Shown in pieces: positions 20,770-30,882 of a stretch of 64,000 nt of DNA. The DNA lies in the NCBI GenBank assembly GCA_002989075.1, contig PSQN01000013.1:964379-1028378 (forward strand), read 5' to 3'. The stretch's first letter is position 1, and each line of letters opens with the position of its first letter. The stretch comes from Arthonia radiata. Lineage: Eukaryota; Ascomycota; Arthoniomycetes; Arthoniales; Arthoniaceae. Made by a program: the position numbers and the translations under genes. The notes beneath the pieces were generated by a model. That model was given only the letters and a program-made list of their open reading frames with translations, searched no databases and had not been told where the DNA came from.

Positions 20770-22401
20770 TCAATGTTTCGGCACCCTCACGACCGCCAGA
20801 TCCTTGATATCCGACCACTCCGCATGCACCTTCCTGATCGCACTGGCGCTCGCCAGCCACAGCAGGATGTAGATATGCGGCACCACTTGTCCGTTGCAGC
20901 GCAGTCGGTAGAGGCGTGTGATTTTCTTGCCCGTCTTACCCATCTTTTCTTCGTTCGACTTCTCCTTACCTTTCTCTTCAATCTTACCTGTCAGGTCCAG
21001 CCCATCCTGCCCATGCTTGCCTCCCTCTTCCCTCCCATCCCACACACCATCAGCCGGCATCTCATAAGTCTCCGTAAAACAACTAACAGCCCACCCCGCC
21101 CGCCCACTCTCAATCACCTCCTTCATCCGTCTCCAAAACTCCCCCGGCCTGCTCCCATCCAATATCCCACTCCCGTTCTCCACCCGCTGCTCCTCCTCAC
21201 TCAACTGCACAGCAAACAACCACAACCCCGTCTCACCCTTCTGCAACTCCCGCGCGACTTGAGCGAACGGCGTGAACTTCTTGGCGATCGAGCACTGCTC
21301 GCGCGCGGCGTTCTCGACCAGCTCCGGGGTTAGGAAGTCGAGCTGAGAGTAGGGCGTGTTTGCGGTGGGTGGGAGTGGGGCGAAGATCTCGACGGACCCG
21401 ACTTTTTGGCCGAGGTTGGGGATGAATTGGGCGAAGTCTGTTGTCAAGGGCGGGGAGGAGCCGGGAAAGGTTAGGGGGGTGATGAAGGTGTATTTGTAGA
21501 TTGTTTGTGGGGCGGTGGTGGAAGTGCGGGTTGGGGATGTGGTTTTGAGTTCGGTGGGTTGGGAGGGTGGGTGGGTGGAGAGGTTGGGTTGGGGGGCTGT
21601 TGTTGGGAAGGAGATTGGGCGGCGGTCTTGGGAGGCTGTATCTACGGCTCTGGGCTGTAAAGATCGACCTGTAGAGTCGTTGCCAGCCTGTTCATGTGCT
21701 TGGATGCGTTGCTCCTCGTGTCTTTGGTCAGCCATCCTTTTCTCTTTCGCTGCCAGTGACTGTAGCGAGTCACTCCAGAGCTGGCTTGAGATGGCAGCAG
21801 CGGCTTCGAGCGTGTCCTCGATATATACATCGCTGCGACGATTGTTTGCTGTTCGTGCACGTTTACAAGACGGCTCAAGGCACGCCGGGTTTGTTTCGTC
21901 GTTTGTAGAGGAGGCTTGACGAGGCTCTGGTGCGGTTCGAGGGCGTTTATTGGATTGCGGTGATGATGCTGCATCGCGTCGAGGCGCTGTGCACTCAGGC
22001 TGCGAGGCGCTGTGCGCATTTATGTCGTTGCTCGAGCGGAGGGAATCGGCCTCAGAGCTTCGAGAGACTATGCCTATCAAGTCGATAGGTGTTGCTGCCG
22101 GGCGTTTGCGAGGTATGCTTGAGTGAGTCATCGTGCTGTCGTCGGATCTTTGAACAACCTCGCTCGATGGCGCTGGCCGGTCATCTGCAAGTCGCGTCGC
22201 TTGTTCTGCCTCATGACTCCGCAAGTTGTACTCCTTGTTGCCCTCAAGGCCTTGGCTCTGTTTGAATAGAGAGACGCGCCCTAAACTAGCTTTTGTTTGC
22301 AACTCAAAGTCACAGTATGCCGTTGCAAGCTTGCGATACCGTTCATCATCGGTTTTCGTCGCCGGAGCAGCAATGTGCACTCGAGTCTCTGCACCAGACA
22401 T
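20770..22401 (-). CDS. Nuclear-looking protein with conserved-looking C-terminal module, 543 aa, unknown
   Basis: The open frame begins one codon upstream with GTG, so the first ATG, at 22399-22401 (MSGAETRVHIAAPATK), is taken as start. Residues 1-290 are low-complexity with basic patches that could be nuclear signals (NKRPRTAPEPR, CKRARTANNRR). From about residue 300 the sequence looks folded: YKYTFITPLTFPGSSPP, GQKVGSVEIFAPLPP, LWLFAVQLSEEEQ and CFTETYEMPADGVWD. The end has a hydrophobic helix-like stretch (VPHIYILLWLASASAIRKVH). I do not recognise the domain. No intron is needed and nothing looks broken. Confidence 0.72.
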   Translation of the reverse strand: MSGAETRVHIAAPATKTDDERYRKLATAYCDFELQTKASLGRVSLFKQSQGLEGNKEYNLRSHEAEQATRLADDRPAPSSEVVQRSDDSTMTHSSIPRKRPAATPIDLIGIVSRSSEADSLRSSNDINAHSASQPECTAPRRDAASSPQSNKRPRTAPEPRQASSTNDETNPACLEPSCKRARTANNRRSDVYIEDTLEAAAAISSQLWSDSLQSLAAKEKRMADQRHEEQRIQAHEQAGNDSTGRSLQPRAVDTASQDRRPISFPTTAPQPNLSTHPPSQPTELKTTSPTRTSTTAPQTIYKYTFITPLTFPGSSPPLTTDFAQFIPNLGQKVGSVEIFAPLPPTANTPYSQLDFLTPELVENAAREQCSIAKKFTPFAQVARELQKGETGLWLFAVQLSEEEQRVENGSGILDGSRPGEFWRRMKEVIESGRAGWAVSCFTETYEMPADGVWDGREEGGKHGQDGLDLTGKIEEKGKEKSNEEKMGKTGKKITRLYRLRCNGQVVPHIYILLWLASASAIRKVHAEWSDIKDLAVVRVPKH

Positions 22402-22867
22402 CACGACTCTCTCTGCTGGTGTTGGCTGGAATCCGCTGTGATTGGGTCATGATGGGATTTAATTGGCTAATGCTTCGAAGAGTTTGTGCGTAGGTGCAGT
22501 GTGAGTTGAGCATTGATTTGATTGAAGGGTTCTTCGAGCCGTCACACGCACGGAATGACAGATCTCCTGCGATAGAAGACCACTCGTGCCACTTCATCGG
22601 TTCAATCGCGTTCAAGGTTGCCAAGCGTGCCAAGCTTTGTGGAAGACACTAGTCCGATTCAGTGGTGGTGCAATGTTAGGTTGTATCCATCTCCCATGTG
22701 CTTGATTCGAATTCACCATCAGTCAACGCCAGTGGAATCAGCGCCAAAGTGTGCTGGGAGCGGCTTCGACTACGCAGCGAATGAAGACTCTGCAAAGCAG
22801 GCAAAATCACATCGAATCATGTTTGCACTGAATCCTCAATAGTATTCATAAGTAAACCTGCGCTCTA
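22402..22867. other. Intergenic, shared by the 543-aa gene promoter and the tandem duplicate
   Basis: No gene supported. The next feature, a duplicated block, starts near 22868. Confidence 0.4.
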
Positions 22868-22994
22868 CCAGCTGTGCCGATCCACACATTGCAACGTCGA
22901 TAGCACGCCAGCAAGAAGCCTACGCACACATTGAGTGAAGTTGTTCATGCTCACATCAACGATCCGCGGAATCTTTCGCGGAAGCTTTGTTGTC

Positions 22995-23210
22995 CTATTT
23001 CTTTACGTGGTGAGGGTAGAATCTTTGGATGAAATCCCTAACCACGCCCTTTACTCCTTCCTTGTGGGCTGTTGGAGTAGTCCATGTTGTTTCGGCGTGG
23101 TGATTCTTGACTTCCGTGATCTCGTCTTTCGATTGACCTTGCAGCTGAGAGTCGAATTCCTTGGATATATCCTGTTGTTCTTTGTTTGCTTCTGCCATTG
23201 TTCTGGGCAT
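22995..23210 (-). CDS. Small hydrophilic protein, 71 aa, intact tandem copy A
   Basis: ATG at 23208-23210 (MPRTMAEANKEQQDISKEF). The protein is charged, with no signal peptide or cysteine. Motifs shared with the neighbour at 24048 are ISKEFDSQLQ (neighbour LSKEFHSQLQ) and AHKEGVKGVVRDFIQRF (neighbour AHSKGLKAGIAAFLSKF), so the pair is paralogous and a short amphipathic helix near the C-terminus is conserved. The longer upstream frame is promoter sequence, since a TATA-like box lies inside it. Family unknown to me; size and composition resemble small stress-induced fungal proteins, a weak guess. Confidence 0.6.
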   Translation of the reverse strand: MPRTMAEANKEQQDISKEFDSQLQGQSKDEITEVKNHHAETTWTTPTAHKEGVKGVVRDFIQRFYPHHVKK

Positions 23211-24047
23211 GTTGAGATTGATTTGAGGTGTTGACTTGAGATAGTGTACTGAGTAGATTGGTTCAAGAAGCAAAGACGATGGAGTTGTTTGAGAATGCAA
23301 ATATGTAATAGGAGGAAGAGGTGGGTTTTTATAATGTAAGTGGGAGCTTCGTCGTGTCGCAAACGTGTGCTCTACGAGCACCAATTTACGACTATGAACT
23401 TGCTGTCCTGGCACGATCGCAATCTGTGTAAGTTTAGGATCTACTGGGGTACAAGTTGTAGAATAGGGTGCGATATGCGATGTAATATCCGAGAAGCCAG
23501 ATCTTCTCCTCACTCGCAAAGAAACGAAGCCATCTCGCGATACGCTAACGTATTAGAAGCTTAACACAATGATGCCAACGGGACCTTGCGTCATGCCACG
23601 AGTACTGCGAAGGCTGCAACCGTCCACCAACTCTCGACAAGGCCAGATATCATCATCTGTAGTGTGTCCCAGCCGTCCAAGTCTCACAATCATTGTTACA
23701 TTGCTCAAGACTTGACATAACAAATGCCGCATCTCCCTCTTCTAACCTAGTCAAACTGGATTGTGATTTTTCTCCGCAAGAACATGCTATCTACGCTCCG
23801 ATTTCAATACCATCATAAAAGAGAACAGAGGAAAATCTGGTATGAAGCAGATGCGAATACAAATCACCAGCGGACGGACAGGCTGTTAAATAGATAAGAT
23901 GGTATATGTATCTACCCTGCACTGAGTCTTTAATATATAGAAATCCACGCCCTTTCAGCTGTACTGACCTAGTACTCCGTAAGCATTGCAGCGTCGACAG
24001 CCCGCTGAGCAACGAAGCGACGCCCTTGTTGAGAAACATTCTCAACG

Positions 24048-24350
24048 CTATCCTCTCGCAAAGTCCTTCACGGAAGTTTGAACGTCCTTCCCAGCCTGCT
24101 TGTCCGGCTTCTTCTTCTTCTCAAACTTGCTCAAAAACGCAGCGATCCCTGCCTTCAATCCTTTCGAGTGCGCAGCAGGATTGTCATTACAATCATTATA
24201 GAACTTATCGGTAATGTGGTCGTGAAGGTGTTCAGGATGTTCTTGCAATTGTGAATGAAACTCTTTACTGAGCTCTTTCCCGTCTCGTTCTAGTTTCTTC
24301 TATCTCTCTGCCTGTTGTTGCGCTTTTTGTTCCGCGGTTTTGGACGACAT
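24048..24350 (-). pseudogene. Small hydrophilic protein, tandem copy B, interrupted by TAG
   Basis: From the ATG at 24348-24350 the frame reads MSSKTAEQKAQQQAER, then TAG at 24300-24302, then continues in the same frame as KKLERDGKELSKEFHSQLQ to the stop at 24048. Without the TAG it would be about 100 aa. The stop fits a CAG-to-TAG change (C to T in CpA). The 3' part is well kept and aligns with copy A. A short form could start at an internal codon, but no ATG lies soon after the stop. An intron over the stop is not obvious. Either a fresh pseudogene or a readthrough case; the former is more likely. Confidence 0.6.
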
Positions 24351-24979
24351 TTTAGAATATGCTTGATAGGTGTACGCTTCCGATAGTATCTTAAAATAAG
24401 TGAGTCAAAGAAGGAGGAATGGTGCAGGTGTCTGTGTTGGACGACATTGGAATAGATGGAACAACTGCGCTCTTATAATGTGAACGTAAGCTTTGTTCAG
24501 TCGCGACCGTACTCTCGAAGCAACTACTTGCTGCGCTGGCGCAATCGCAATCTGCATGAACTCGGACAATGCCAGCGCGCATTATACAGAACAGGTGCAA
24601 ACCGCGAGCCACAATGCCAGAGGGCCAGAAATTCTCTACTACTCGCAGTTTCGCCGTCAAACGAGGACGTGCCGAGATACGCGAGCGTATCGAAGGCGCC
24701 ATACGACGCCGATGGTACTTGCATCGTATAATAAGCCTACTACAGATATAAGACAGATATAATGGTCTAACGCCCAGTGCAAGGTGACCCCGTGTCCCCA
24801 TCTCGGTGAACCGTGCGGCATGACGATTTCGCCACCTCGCTGGAGCTGCGGATGACATCACGTCGGCACAGATACTCGCTGAACTCCTCCGAAAGGCTTA
24901 TCAGCATTTGATTTGGGATAGCCAGGACCAAAGGGCTTTGAGGAGTAAGTAGTCGCGCCAAGCCCGCCAAGATTCACCA
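24351..24979. other. Upstream region of tandem copy B
   Basis: Contains the duplicated promoter block to about 24705; beyond it nothing recognisable. Confidence 0.4.
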
Positions 24980-26025
24980 ATTTCAACACTCCAGACTCCG
25001 CGAGCGTCCTACTACACCGACCTACTCCCATCTCAAGGGCTTATTTGTTGGTGGTTTGGCAGATAGCGAATCGTTTCATGATCATCCCGCAGCGCAATAT
25101 GCCCAGTCGCCCCAACCCAACAGCGTGGAGATCATTTGGGGCGTCAGCGCTGGGTTTGATCAATACCACAAGGCGTCCCCTAACTACTTGAAAATCTCGC
25201 AAATGGCTTGCGGAATGCACCTGATGCGTATGCAGCTTGACCTATCGACATCGCTGACGGCGCCGACTCCGCAGATAACGACATCTGTCTTCTGGAACCA
25301 TTGTTCGACCTGGATCAGCCGCCTTCTCCCGCCATACTAGCTAAGCATTCAGCCTCCGCCCTTCGCCATTATCTAGAGCGCGAGCGCTGCTCTAACATTC
25401 GGTTCCATCGAGTAGCCGACGTCGCGGTAGCGTCCATCCTGAAGTTACAAGGGTAGCAATAGAGACAAGTCGAGATCATGGGTGCGAAAACAGCGCGTCT
25501 CCGATACAGAATAATGGTGGACTAGGCGGCTTTGCGTGCGACGATATCACACCTTGGCGGCCTGCGCTGCGCGCGAAGTCGGAGCCTCCAGCTGGTGGTG
25601 CAGGGGTGGAAAACGATAATCAGGCCGTCAGTAAGAACAGCAGGAGTCATAAACACGAGGGAGAAATCAAGGCCATCCTCGATCATCACCATACAAACGA
25701 TGGAGGCCAGGAGTGCAGGGTTTGCTGGAAGTCCATGTAGGAGCGCAAGGAGAATCTCTCCCGCCCCAGGTTGGCCAAGCAGTTCCAGCAGCGCCAGAAG
25801 CGCACGCGACCAAGTCCCGCAATGAAGACTATCCGTAGAAAGGGATACCGGCGGGCTTTGAAGGTAGGGTTGGGGGCGGTCCTTGCGCCGAGGCGTGCGT
25901 CTACCAACTCCATGCGCTCGACGCCCTGCCGCCAGCTATTGTTTTTCCCGGGACGCGTTATTGCGAGCGAGGCAATGCCTTCGGCACCGCCACCTGACCA
26001 CACTAGAGCCGTGACTGTACGGTGA
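24980..26025 (+). pseudogene. Decayed protein-coding remnant, chromodomain-like toward the 3' end
   Basis: Coding-like sequence shows in more than one plus-strand frame. Near 25030-25230 it reads TYSHLKGLFVGGLADSESF and VEIIWGVSAGFDQYHKASPN; near 25265-25430, LLEPLFDLDQPPSPAI and ALRHYLERERCSN; near 25655-25800, EIKAILDHHHTNDGGQECRV and ENLSRPRLAKQFQQRQKR. The last part has the spacing of a chromodomain (EIxxILDHR, a VxWK-like core, ENL, then a helix). The stretch is broken several times. It could be an old host gene or part of a mobile element; the origin is undecided. Confidence 0.4.
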
Positions 26026-26667
26026 TGGTACAAAGCTTCCGTCATAGCAACAAGACTGGGGAGTACCTGTTCACATGCACCTCCAAACTCTGCATCAATG
26101 AGTAGTAGGAAACTTAGTAGTCTTAAAAAGCATAGAGTTGTAGTGGTAATTAGGATAAGGACCGTATATGAGAACCATCGCGAAGCGTACGAGAACGCCG
26201 CTCATCGACCCGTCGTGTCGCGCAACGAGCTTTGCACGCTAAGCTCAACTTACATGGCGCTCAGCGCAGTCGAAACTATAGTAAAGATCGGGAGGAAGAA
26301 GCTAAGGAAACGTCCGAGAAACTTACACTACTGTCTATCGATGTAATAGGATGTCAACTTTCCGAGGAGGACATTGCACATATATTCAACCCGGTAGGCC
26401 TGAGCTCGCTATATGTGTATTGAGGACTGACGGCGTTTCCCGACAGCTTCTCGAAGGAGGTAATAAACTGCACAAAGCGCTCGAACGTGATTCTAGTAGT
26501 AGCGTTTGGTATGGCCGATCCATCCTCGATAAAAATATTGACTGCAAGACGGATAGTCAGACTGGCTTGCCCCCAAGTATAGAACAAAGTCTACCTTGCT
26601 AACAGCGCCTGTCACTCTAGTAGTACATACTCACTCAGCTCGCACTACAATACATAGATGATCGCTA
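26026..26667. other. Gene-poor stretch with one unexplained minus-strand frame
   Basis: A minus-strand frame at 26354-26587 (FERFVQFITSFEKLSG, YTYSELRPTGLN) is preceded by an intron-like end (TCTTGCAG), so it may be a leftover exon. I cannot place it in a family. Nothing else was seen. Confidence 0.35.
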
Positions 26668-28250
26668 CTAGAGAAACTCCCAGCGATCGGCAAAAACATC
26701 ACACGCCTCGTCAATGATGCCCGGTTGGGGTTTGCCATCTTTCCCTCTGCTCTTACCATCCAGGCGGTCGACCTTGAACTGGTCTAACGCATATTCGGAG
26801 TGTCCATTCAGCACCATGTCTTTTAGAGCTCGCCCGATCAGCGGCACGAACTTCATAGCCCAGCCGGCAGTGAACACTGCCACGCTATCTTTTGCACCGC
26901 CCTGGAGATACTGTTCCGGAATAAAGTCTAATACGAACATGTTGTCTGGCTCAGCTTATCAGCTTCTGACTACCCCACGGAGAGAAATGTACGGACCGAA
27001 CACGTTCGTCTGCAAACACGATAAGGTGTACGCAGGCGTTGTGTGATCTACCCCGACCAGGTGATCTTCGATGAATTGCTGTGTATCGTGTATATCCTCA
27101 GGGTTCACGACGCTGCCCAACCGTCGATCTGGGTCTGAAATCTGTCTTGTTGCTGCATCTACCGCGATTCGACACACGTTGGGAGGGCCCCAGTCGACTG
27201 TTGGAAACCCGTAGAACAGCCGCGACCGGCCATGCTTGTCGTTCGCAAACTGGAACCACATACCTTGGCGCGATTAGTAGCTTCGCAAACAATGTTTGCC
27301 ATTACTTACTTGGGAAATGCGTTCCATTAGGACCAGCATTTACGGTAAAATAATTTGCAACCATCTCCCAGATATTGAGCTTCAGCTTGAAATTGAAGCT
27401 AGGCTGCACAATGTGGTTTGTATATGCACCCGCCGCTATAATAATCTTTCGAGCCCTGAATGGAACAGGCTTAGCGCCGTTGACACGGGTTTCAACCTTC
27501 CACAGGTCTTCGCCGTTCTCCTTCACAGGGACGAGTTTTCTGACTTCAGTATATTGCTGAGAGTGAGCGCCATAGTCTTTGGCCAGGCGTGCCAGAGTTC
27601 GAACCAGGAGTGGGACGTTGATCACGCCATTGTCTGGAGCGAAGATGCCTTCCCACGCTTCTGGGAGATTCTTGAATGGGTACTCGTCCTCTATTTCCCG
27701 TGTCGTCACTGATGTCTTCTAAGCTCAGAACAATTATAAATCAAGTACGACACGTACTCTTGCGGAACGGCAAACCCAGGTCCTTCAGATTGGCTACAGG
27801 ACCCATAAGTGTTCCTAAAACATGTTCAGTTTTCTTTCATGATACATACAGACAAGCTTGAAAGAGGACCTTCTGGGGTGTTTTCTCCCATCGTAGTGTC
27901 TCCAAAATTCAGCAGCCCTGACATTACACGCAGAGATGTTCCAGAATCCATTTCTAGCTCTTTCCAAAGGCTCAGGGACTTATAAGCAAGCTCCGCCATG
28001 AATGGTTCAGTGTACCTGTATACTCTGTTTCAGTAAAAGCTTATCATTAATGTTGAATAATGCTCTTAATTTACATAGTGCGATACATTCTGGCCAGGTC
28101 ATTGGAGCTGCCACTTGCATTGAAGAGACAGCTCTGTTCGAGCACTAGCGTAGACTTGCCTGCTTTGGCTACCTCGTATGCAGCACCAAGCCCGATTGCG
28201 CCGCCGCCTACTACGATAACATCATAAACGTGAGAAGGACGTAGCGTCAT
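26668..28250 (-). CDS. Sarcosine/pipecolate-oxidase-like FAD oxidoreductase (DAO family), six exons, 440 aa
   Basis: Oxidises a secondary or glycated amine or imino acid and makes H2O2, by family. Exons: 28250-28075, 28015-27870, 27814-27758, 27708-27310, 27263-26997 and 26945-26668; all phases agree. Start is the ATG at 28250 (the frame upstream opens only with TTG). An N-terminal dinucleotide fold, VIVVGGGAIGLGAAYEVAKA, is followed by FNASGSSNDLARMYRTMYTE. The piece SCLQTNVFDNMFVLDFIP aligns with the region of bacterial monomeric sarcosine oxidase where Cys links FAD covalently, and the Cys is kept. The C-terminal TAGWAMKF matches the family Gly-rich Lys/Phe segment. No peroxisomal SKL-type end: the C-terminus is RWEFL. 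Relatives include L-pipecolate, saccharopine, sarcosine and fructosyl-amine oxidases; the substrate cannot be fixed from sequence. Divergent from the L-amino-acid oxidase at 28792. Confidence 0.88.
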
Positions 28251-28791
28251 AATGGGAGAACAATACAAAATCAGAGAACATCAGATTGCAATCTGTCTCG
28301 GCGGCGATCACGCTATCTACATAGTCATCCCGGTGGTCCTTGCTGACTCTATCTGCATAGTCATCCCTGCTGAGTCTATCTCCATAGTCATCTCTGCTGA
28401 CTTCATCTGTATAGTCATTCCTACTGACTTATGTGGAGGTCTGGCTATCTAGTATGTAGTTCTAAACCCTTGTTTTGTTTACAGTCAGACCTTACGTCGT
28501 GAGCTGATATTCGTATGCGGTCCGTTTCTTGGCTTTGGTTCTTATTTTGTGGAACGTTAGGATCCGATACCTGGATCTCTTGCTCGGTACCTCAGCAGAG
28601 ATTCAGACATGATCATCAGAACCTCAAAGGATGATAGTCGAAGACCGGAGTCTGCCCTTTACTTTACTCGCGCACTTATTCCAAATGTGATGTTATGTCT
28701 GTGCTCAACGTTTACGGGACAGAGACACCTCTTTACTCTCCCGTTCTCTCCCTGTCACACGGTCTAGTTACAGCCCTTTCGTGCTGTAAAC
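28251..28791. promoter_or_regulatory. Shared divergent promoter region with a 27-bp minisatellite
   Basis: A 541-bp gap separates the starts of two divergently transcribed flavin oxidases, so it must hold both promoters. A 27-bp tandem repeat lies at about 28311-28434 (separate entry). No named operator was identified. Confidence 0.6.
28311..28434. repeat. 27-bp minisatellite, about four imperfect units
   Basis: Units centred on CTATCTNCATAGTCATCCCT recur with a 27-bp step between about 28311 and 28434, with a few substitutions each and a longer first spacer. The step is nine codons, and the plus strand reads an open repetitive peptide (ICIVIPAES, ISIVISADF), but it sits in a promoter gap, so coding is unlikely. 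Confidence 0.75.
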
Positions 28792-30882
28792 ATGGTTGCG
28801 CTAAATGCAAGCGCGAGTGAATGTAGCTTTCGCTCAAGATGGGCGTCGAGGCTTATCAGGGAGAACATCTTCCGTGAGCTCACAAAAGGGGCTGACCACG
28901 GTCCACGGAAGCAGATTCATTCACCAACAACCTCGCAAACAGAATATCTTCCATTCTCAGCTGCTCATCTGAGCGACCTTCTTTCCACACCCCCTAGAGG
29001 TCCATTCGATCTCCCGAAAGATATTGAGCAGGAATATGACAGAGTCTCTTCAATGAAGTCAGATGACTTGTTTGTCAAGCATAGAATATGCATCGTTGGT
29101 GCCGGTATTACTGGCCTATTCATTGCTATGATTCTGGACAGCCTGAATATTCCCGGTCTAGAATATGACATCCTGGAAGCCTCAGACAGAAGTGGGGGAC
29201 GAATATACTCTCATTACTTCTCCGATGTCCCACATGACTACTATGATGTCGGTGCCATGCGGTTTCCTGATATCGACATCATGAAATCAAGCTTCAAGCT
29301 TTTCAAGCAGTTGAATGTGCCACTGGTTCCGTATTACTTCAACCAGGAAGACGGTTCTGTAAAATGTCCAACCATGTACAATGGCATAACACTCATTGAT
29401 GGCGAGCCGTGCGGGTCCGATCCCTTTCGTGTTGGCAAGACAAACGGAGGTTCAGTGCCTGACGAGGATGTTGACAACGTGAAAAACCTACTGGATCGTG
29501 CGTATGAGCCTTTCAAGAAGGCGATGGCCGCGGACTTCGAAGAAGGGTTCAAGCTTCTAATGCAATACGATAGCTACACCACTCGCGAAGTTCTTAGAAA
29601 TCCACCCCCAGTCAAGGACGGACTGAGACCTTCGAAAAATTTGGACTTCTTCACTATCCAGTGGCTGGAGACCAACAGCACAGCAAGTGGCCTTTTTGAT
29701 CAGGCATTCTCAGAGTCAGTGATGGACTCTCTCGACTTTGCTGGGCCTAGAGAAGAGACCATCAAGTGGTACTGCATCGACGGGGGTTCTTCAGTTTTAA
29801 TCCAGGCCATGGAGAAGTCTATAAGCCAACCCGTACAGCATGGAAAACGGGTGCGAAAATACACCCAGAATCCAAAGACCAACGAGATCACTGTTTCCGT
29901 TGCTGGGGAGCCCGAAGGAAGCCGTTCCGACTATACTACCTTGTTCAACACAACCAGCCTGCCGTGTCTGCAACGAATTGATTTGACCGGTCTCCCCCTG
30001 CATCCTAGTCAGAAGTGGGCAATCAGAAGTTTGAAATACGGCGACAGTGCAAAGATAGCCATGAAATTCTCTTACCCATGGTGGAGGACGAAATGCGGCA
30101 TCACAACCGGCGGCGAAGCCTCCACTGATACACCCCTTCGCACGTGCGTGTACCCATCTTACAACATCCACGACCCGCAAGATCAGCCGGCCATTCTTAT
30201 TTGTAGCTACACGTGGGATCAGGATGCGACACGCATTGGGAATCTGATCGCGCGCGATGACACCGAGCTGCGTGACCTGATGCTTGATAATTTGGCACAG
30301 GTGCACCTGAAGAACTTCCAGCAACAGCCTCCCACTTCCTACCATGGTCTGACTACTCTTGAGGAGGTTCGCCAGATCATCGGCGACGCTTACATTTCAC
30401 ACCACGCCTGGAGCTGGTCGCACGATCCGTTCACTTCTGGCGCCTTTGCACTCTTCGGACCTGGCCAGTTCTCGAACTTGTACCCTTATCTCACACGCCC
30501 AGCAGCGGACAGCCGTTTCCACATCTGTGGAGAGGCGAGCAGTAGACACCATGGGTGGATTGGTGGTAGCTTGGACAGCGCGATTGCTTGCGTGCACAAG
30601 TTCTTGCGGAGATTCGATATGTGGGAGAAGCAACAAGAGTTGAAGAATTTATGGGACATGCCAATGGGAGTAGAGGATGATATCGATGGTACGCTGCATC
30701 TGCAGGTCGCTTTGGGCATGATCCCACCGAGCGATTTGCTTCCACGAGACACAGTCGACCATACACGAAACGGAAATGGGCTACGCGGACTTGGATCGTC
30801 TCACAGCAGAGCTCCAAGGCCTGTCCAGCAGTCAAGTTGGGTCCTACCTCTCCCGGCCTTGAGAACAATACTTCGACGCTGA
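28792..30882 (+). CDS. L-amino-acid oxidase (flavin amine oxidase family), 696 aa
   Basis: Oxidative deamination of an L-amino acid to the 2-oxo acid with NH3 and H2O2. Intronless, ATG at 28792. FAD fold at about residues 98-130: ICIVGAGITGLFIAMILDSL, then the acidic strand end ILEASDRSGGRI. Then VGAMRFPDIDIM, the usual GAMR substrate-loop motif. The C-terminal FAD part is typical of fungal LAAO: AWSWSHDPFTSGAFALFGPG, then FHICGEASSRHHGWIGGSLD. Length matches long fungal LAAOs and lysine/glutamate oxidases (about 600-700). The extra N-terminus of about 90 residues lacks a clear signal peptide, so it is probably intracellular. Substrate unknown; the pairing with an OCD-type enzyme and a pipecolate-oxidase-like neighbour hints at a basic amino acid. 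Confidence 0.9.
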   Translation: MVALNASASECSFRSRWASRLIRENIFRELTKGADHGPRKQIHSPTTSQTEYLPFSAAHLSDLLSTPPRGPFDLPKDIEQEYDRVSSMKSDDLFVKHRICIVGAGITGLFIAMILDSLNIPGLEYDILEASDRSGGRIYSHYFSDVPHDYYDVGAMRFPDIDIMKSSFKLFKQLNVPLVPYYFNQEDGSVKCPTMYNGITLIDGEPCGSDPFRVGKTNGGSVPDEDVDNVKNLLDRAYEPFKKAMAADFEEGFKLLMQYDSYTTREVLRNPPPVKDGLRPSKNLDFFTIQWLETNSTASGLFDQAFSESVMDSLDFAGPREETIKWYCIDGGSSVLIQAMEKSISQPVQHGKRVRKYTQNPKTNEITVSVAGEPEGSRSDYTTLFNTTSLPCLQRIDLTGLPLHPSQKWAIRSLKYGDSAKIAMKFSYPWWRTKCGITTGGEASTDTPLRTCVYPSYNIHDPQDQPAILICSYTWDQDATRIGNLIARDDTELRDLMLDNLAQVHLKNFQQQPPTSYHGLTTLEEVRQIIGDAYISHHAWSWSHDPFTSGAFALFGPGQFSNLYPYLTRPAADSRFHICGEASSRHHGWIGGSLDSAIACVHKFLRRFDMWEKQQELKNLWDMPMGVEDDIDGTLHLQVALGMIPPSDLLPRDTVDHTRNGNGLRGLGSSHSRAPRPVQQSSWVLPLPALRTILRR

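Larger units (their letters stand above)
22868..24705 (-). repeat. Diverged tandem duplication of a whole small gene (about 700 bp per copy)
   Basis: Copy A (about 22868-23560) and copy B (about 23957-24705) match in three parts. 3' flank: CATTGCAACGTCGATAGC in A against CATTGCAGCGTCGACAGC in B. Coding region: see the two gene entries. 5' flank: TCGCAATCTGTGTAAG against TCGCAATCTGCATGAA, and GATACGCTAACGTAT against GATACGCGAGCGTAT. Both copies have a TTATAATGT box in the presumed promoter (near 23330 and 24474). The copies are in the same orientation with about 400 bp between them. The extent is set by eye. Confidence 0.75.

Noticed and set aside
28252-28452. Plus-strand 66-codon frame over the minisatellite
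   Set aside because: Its repetitive hydrophobic peptide is a by-product of the 27-bp repeat and it lies in a promoter gap.
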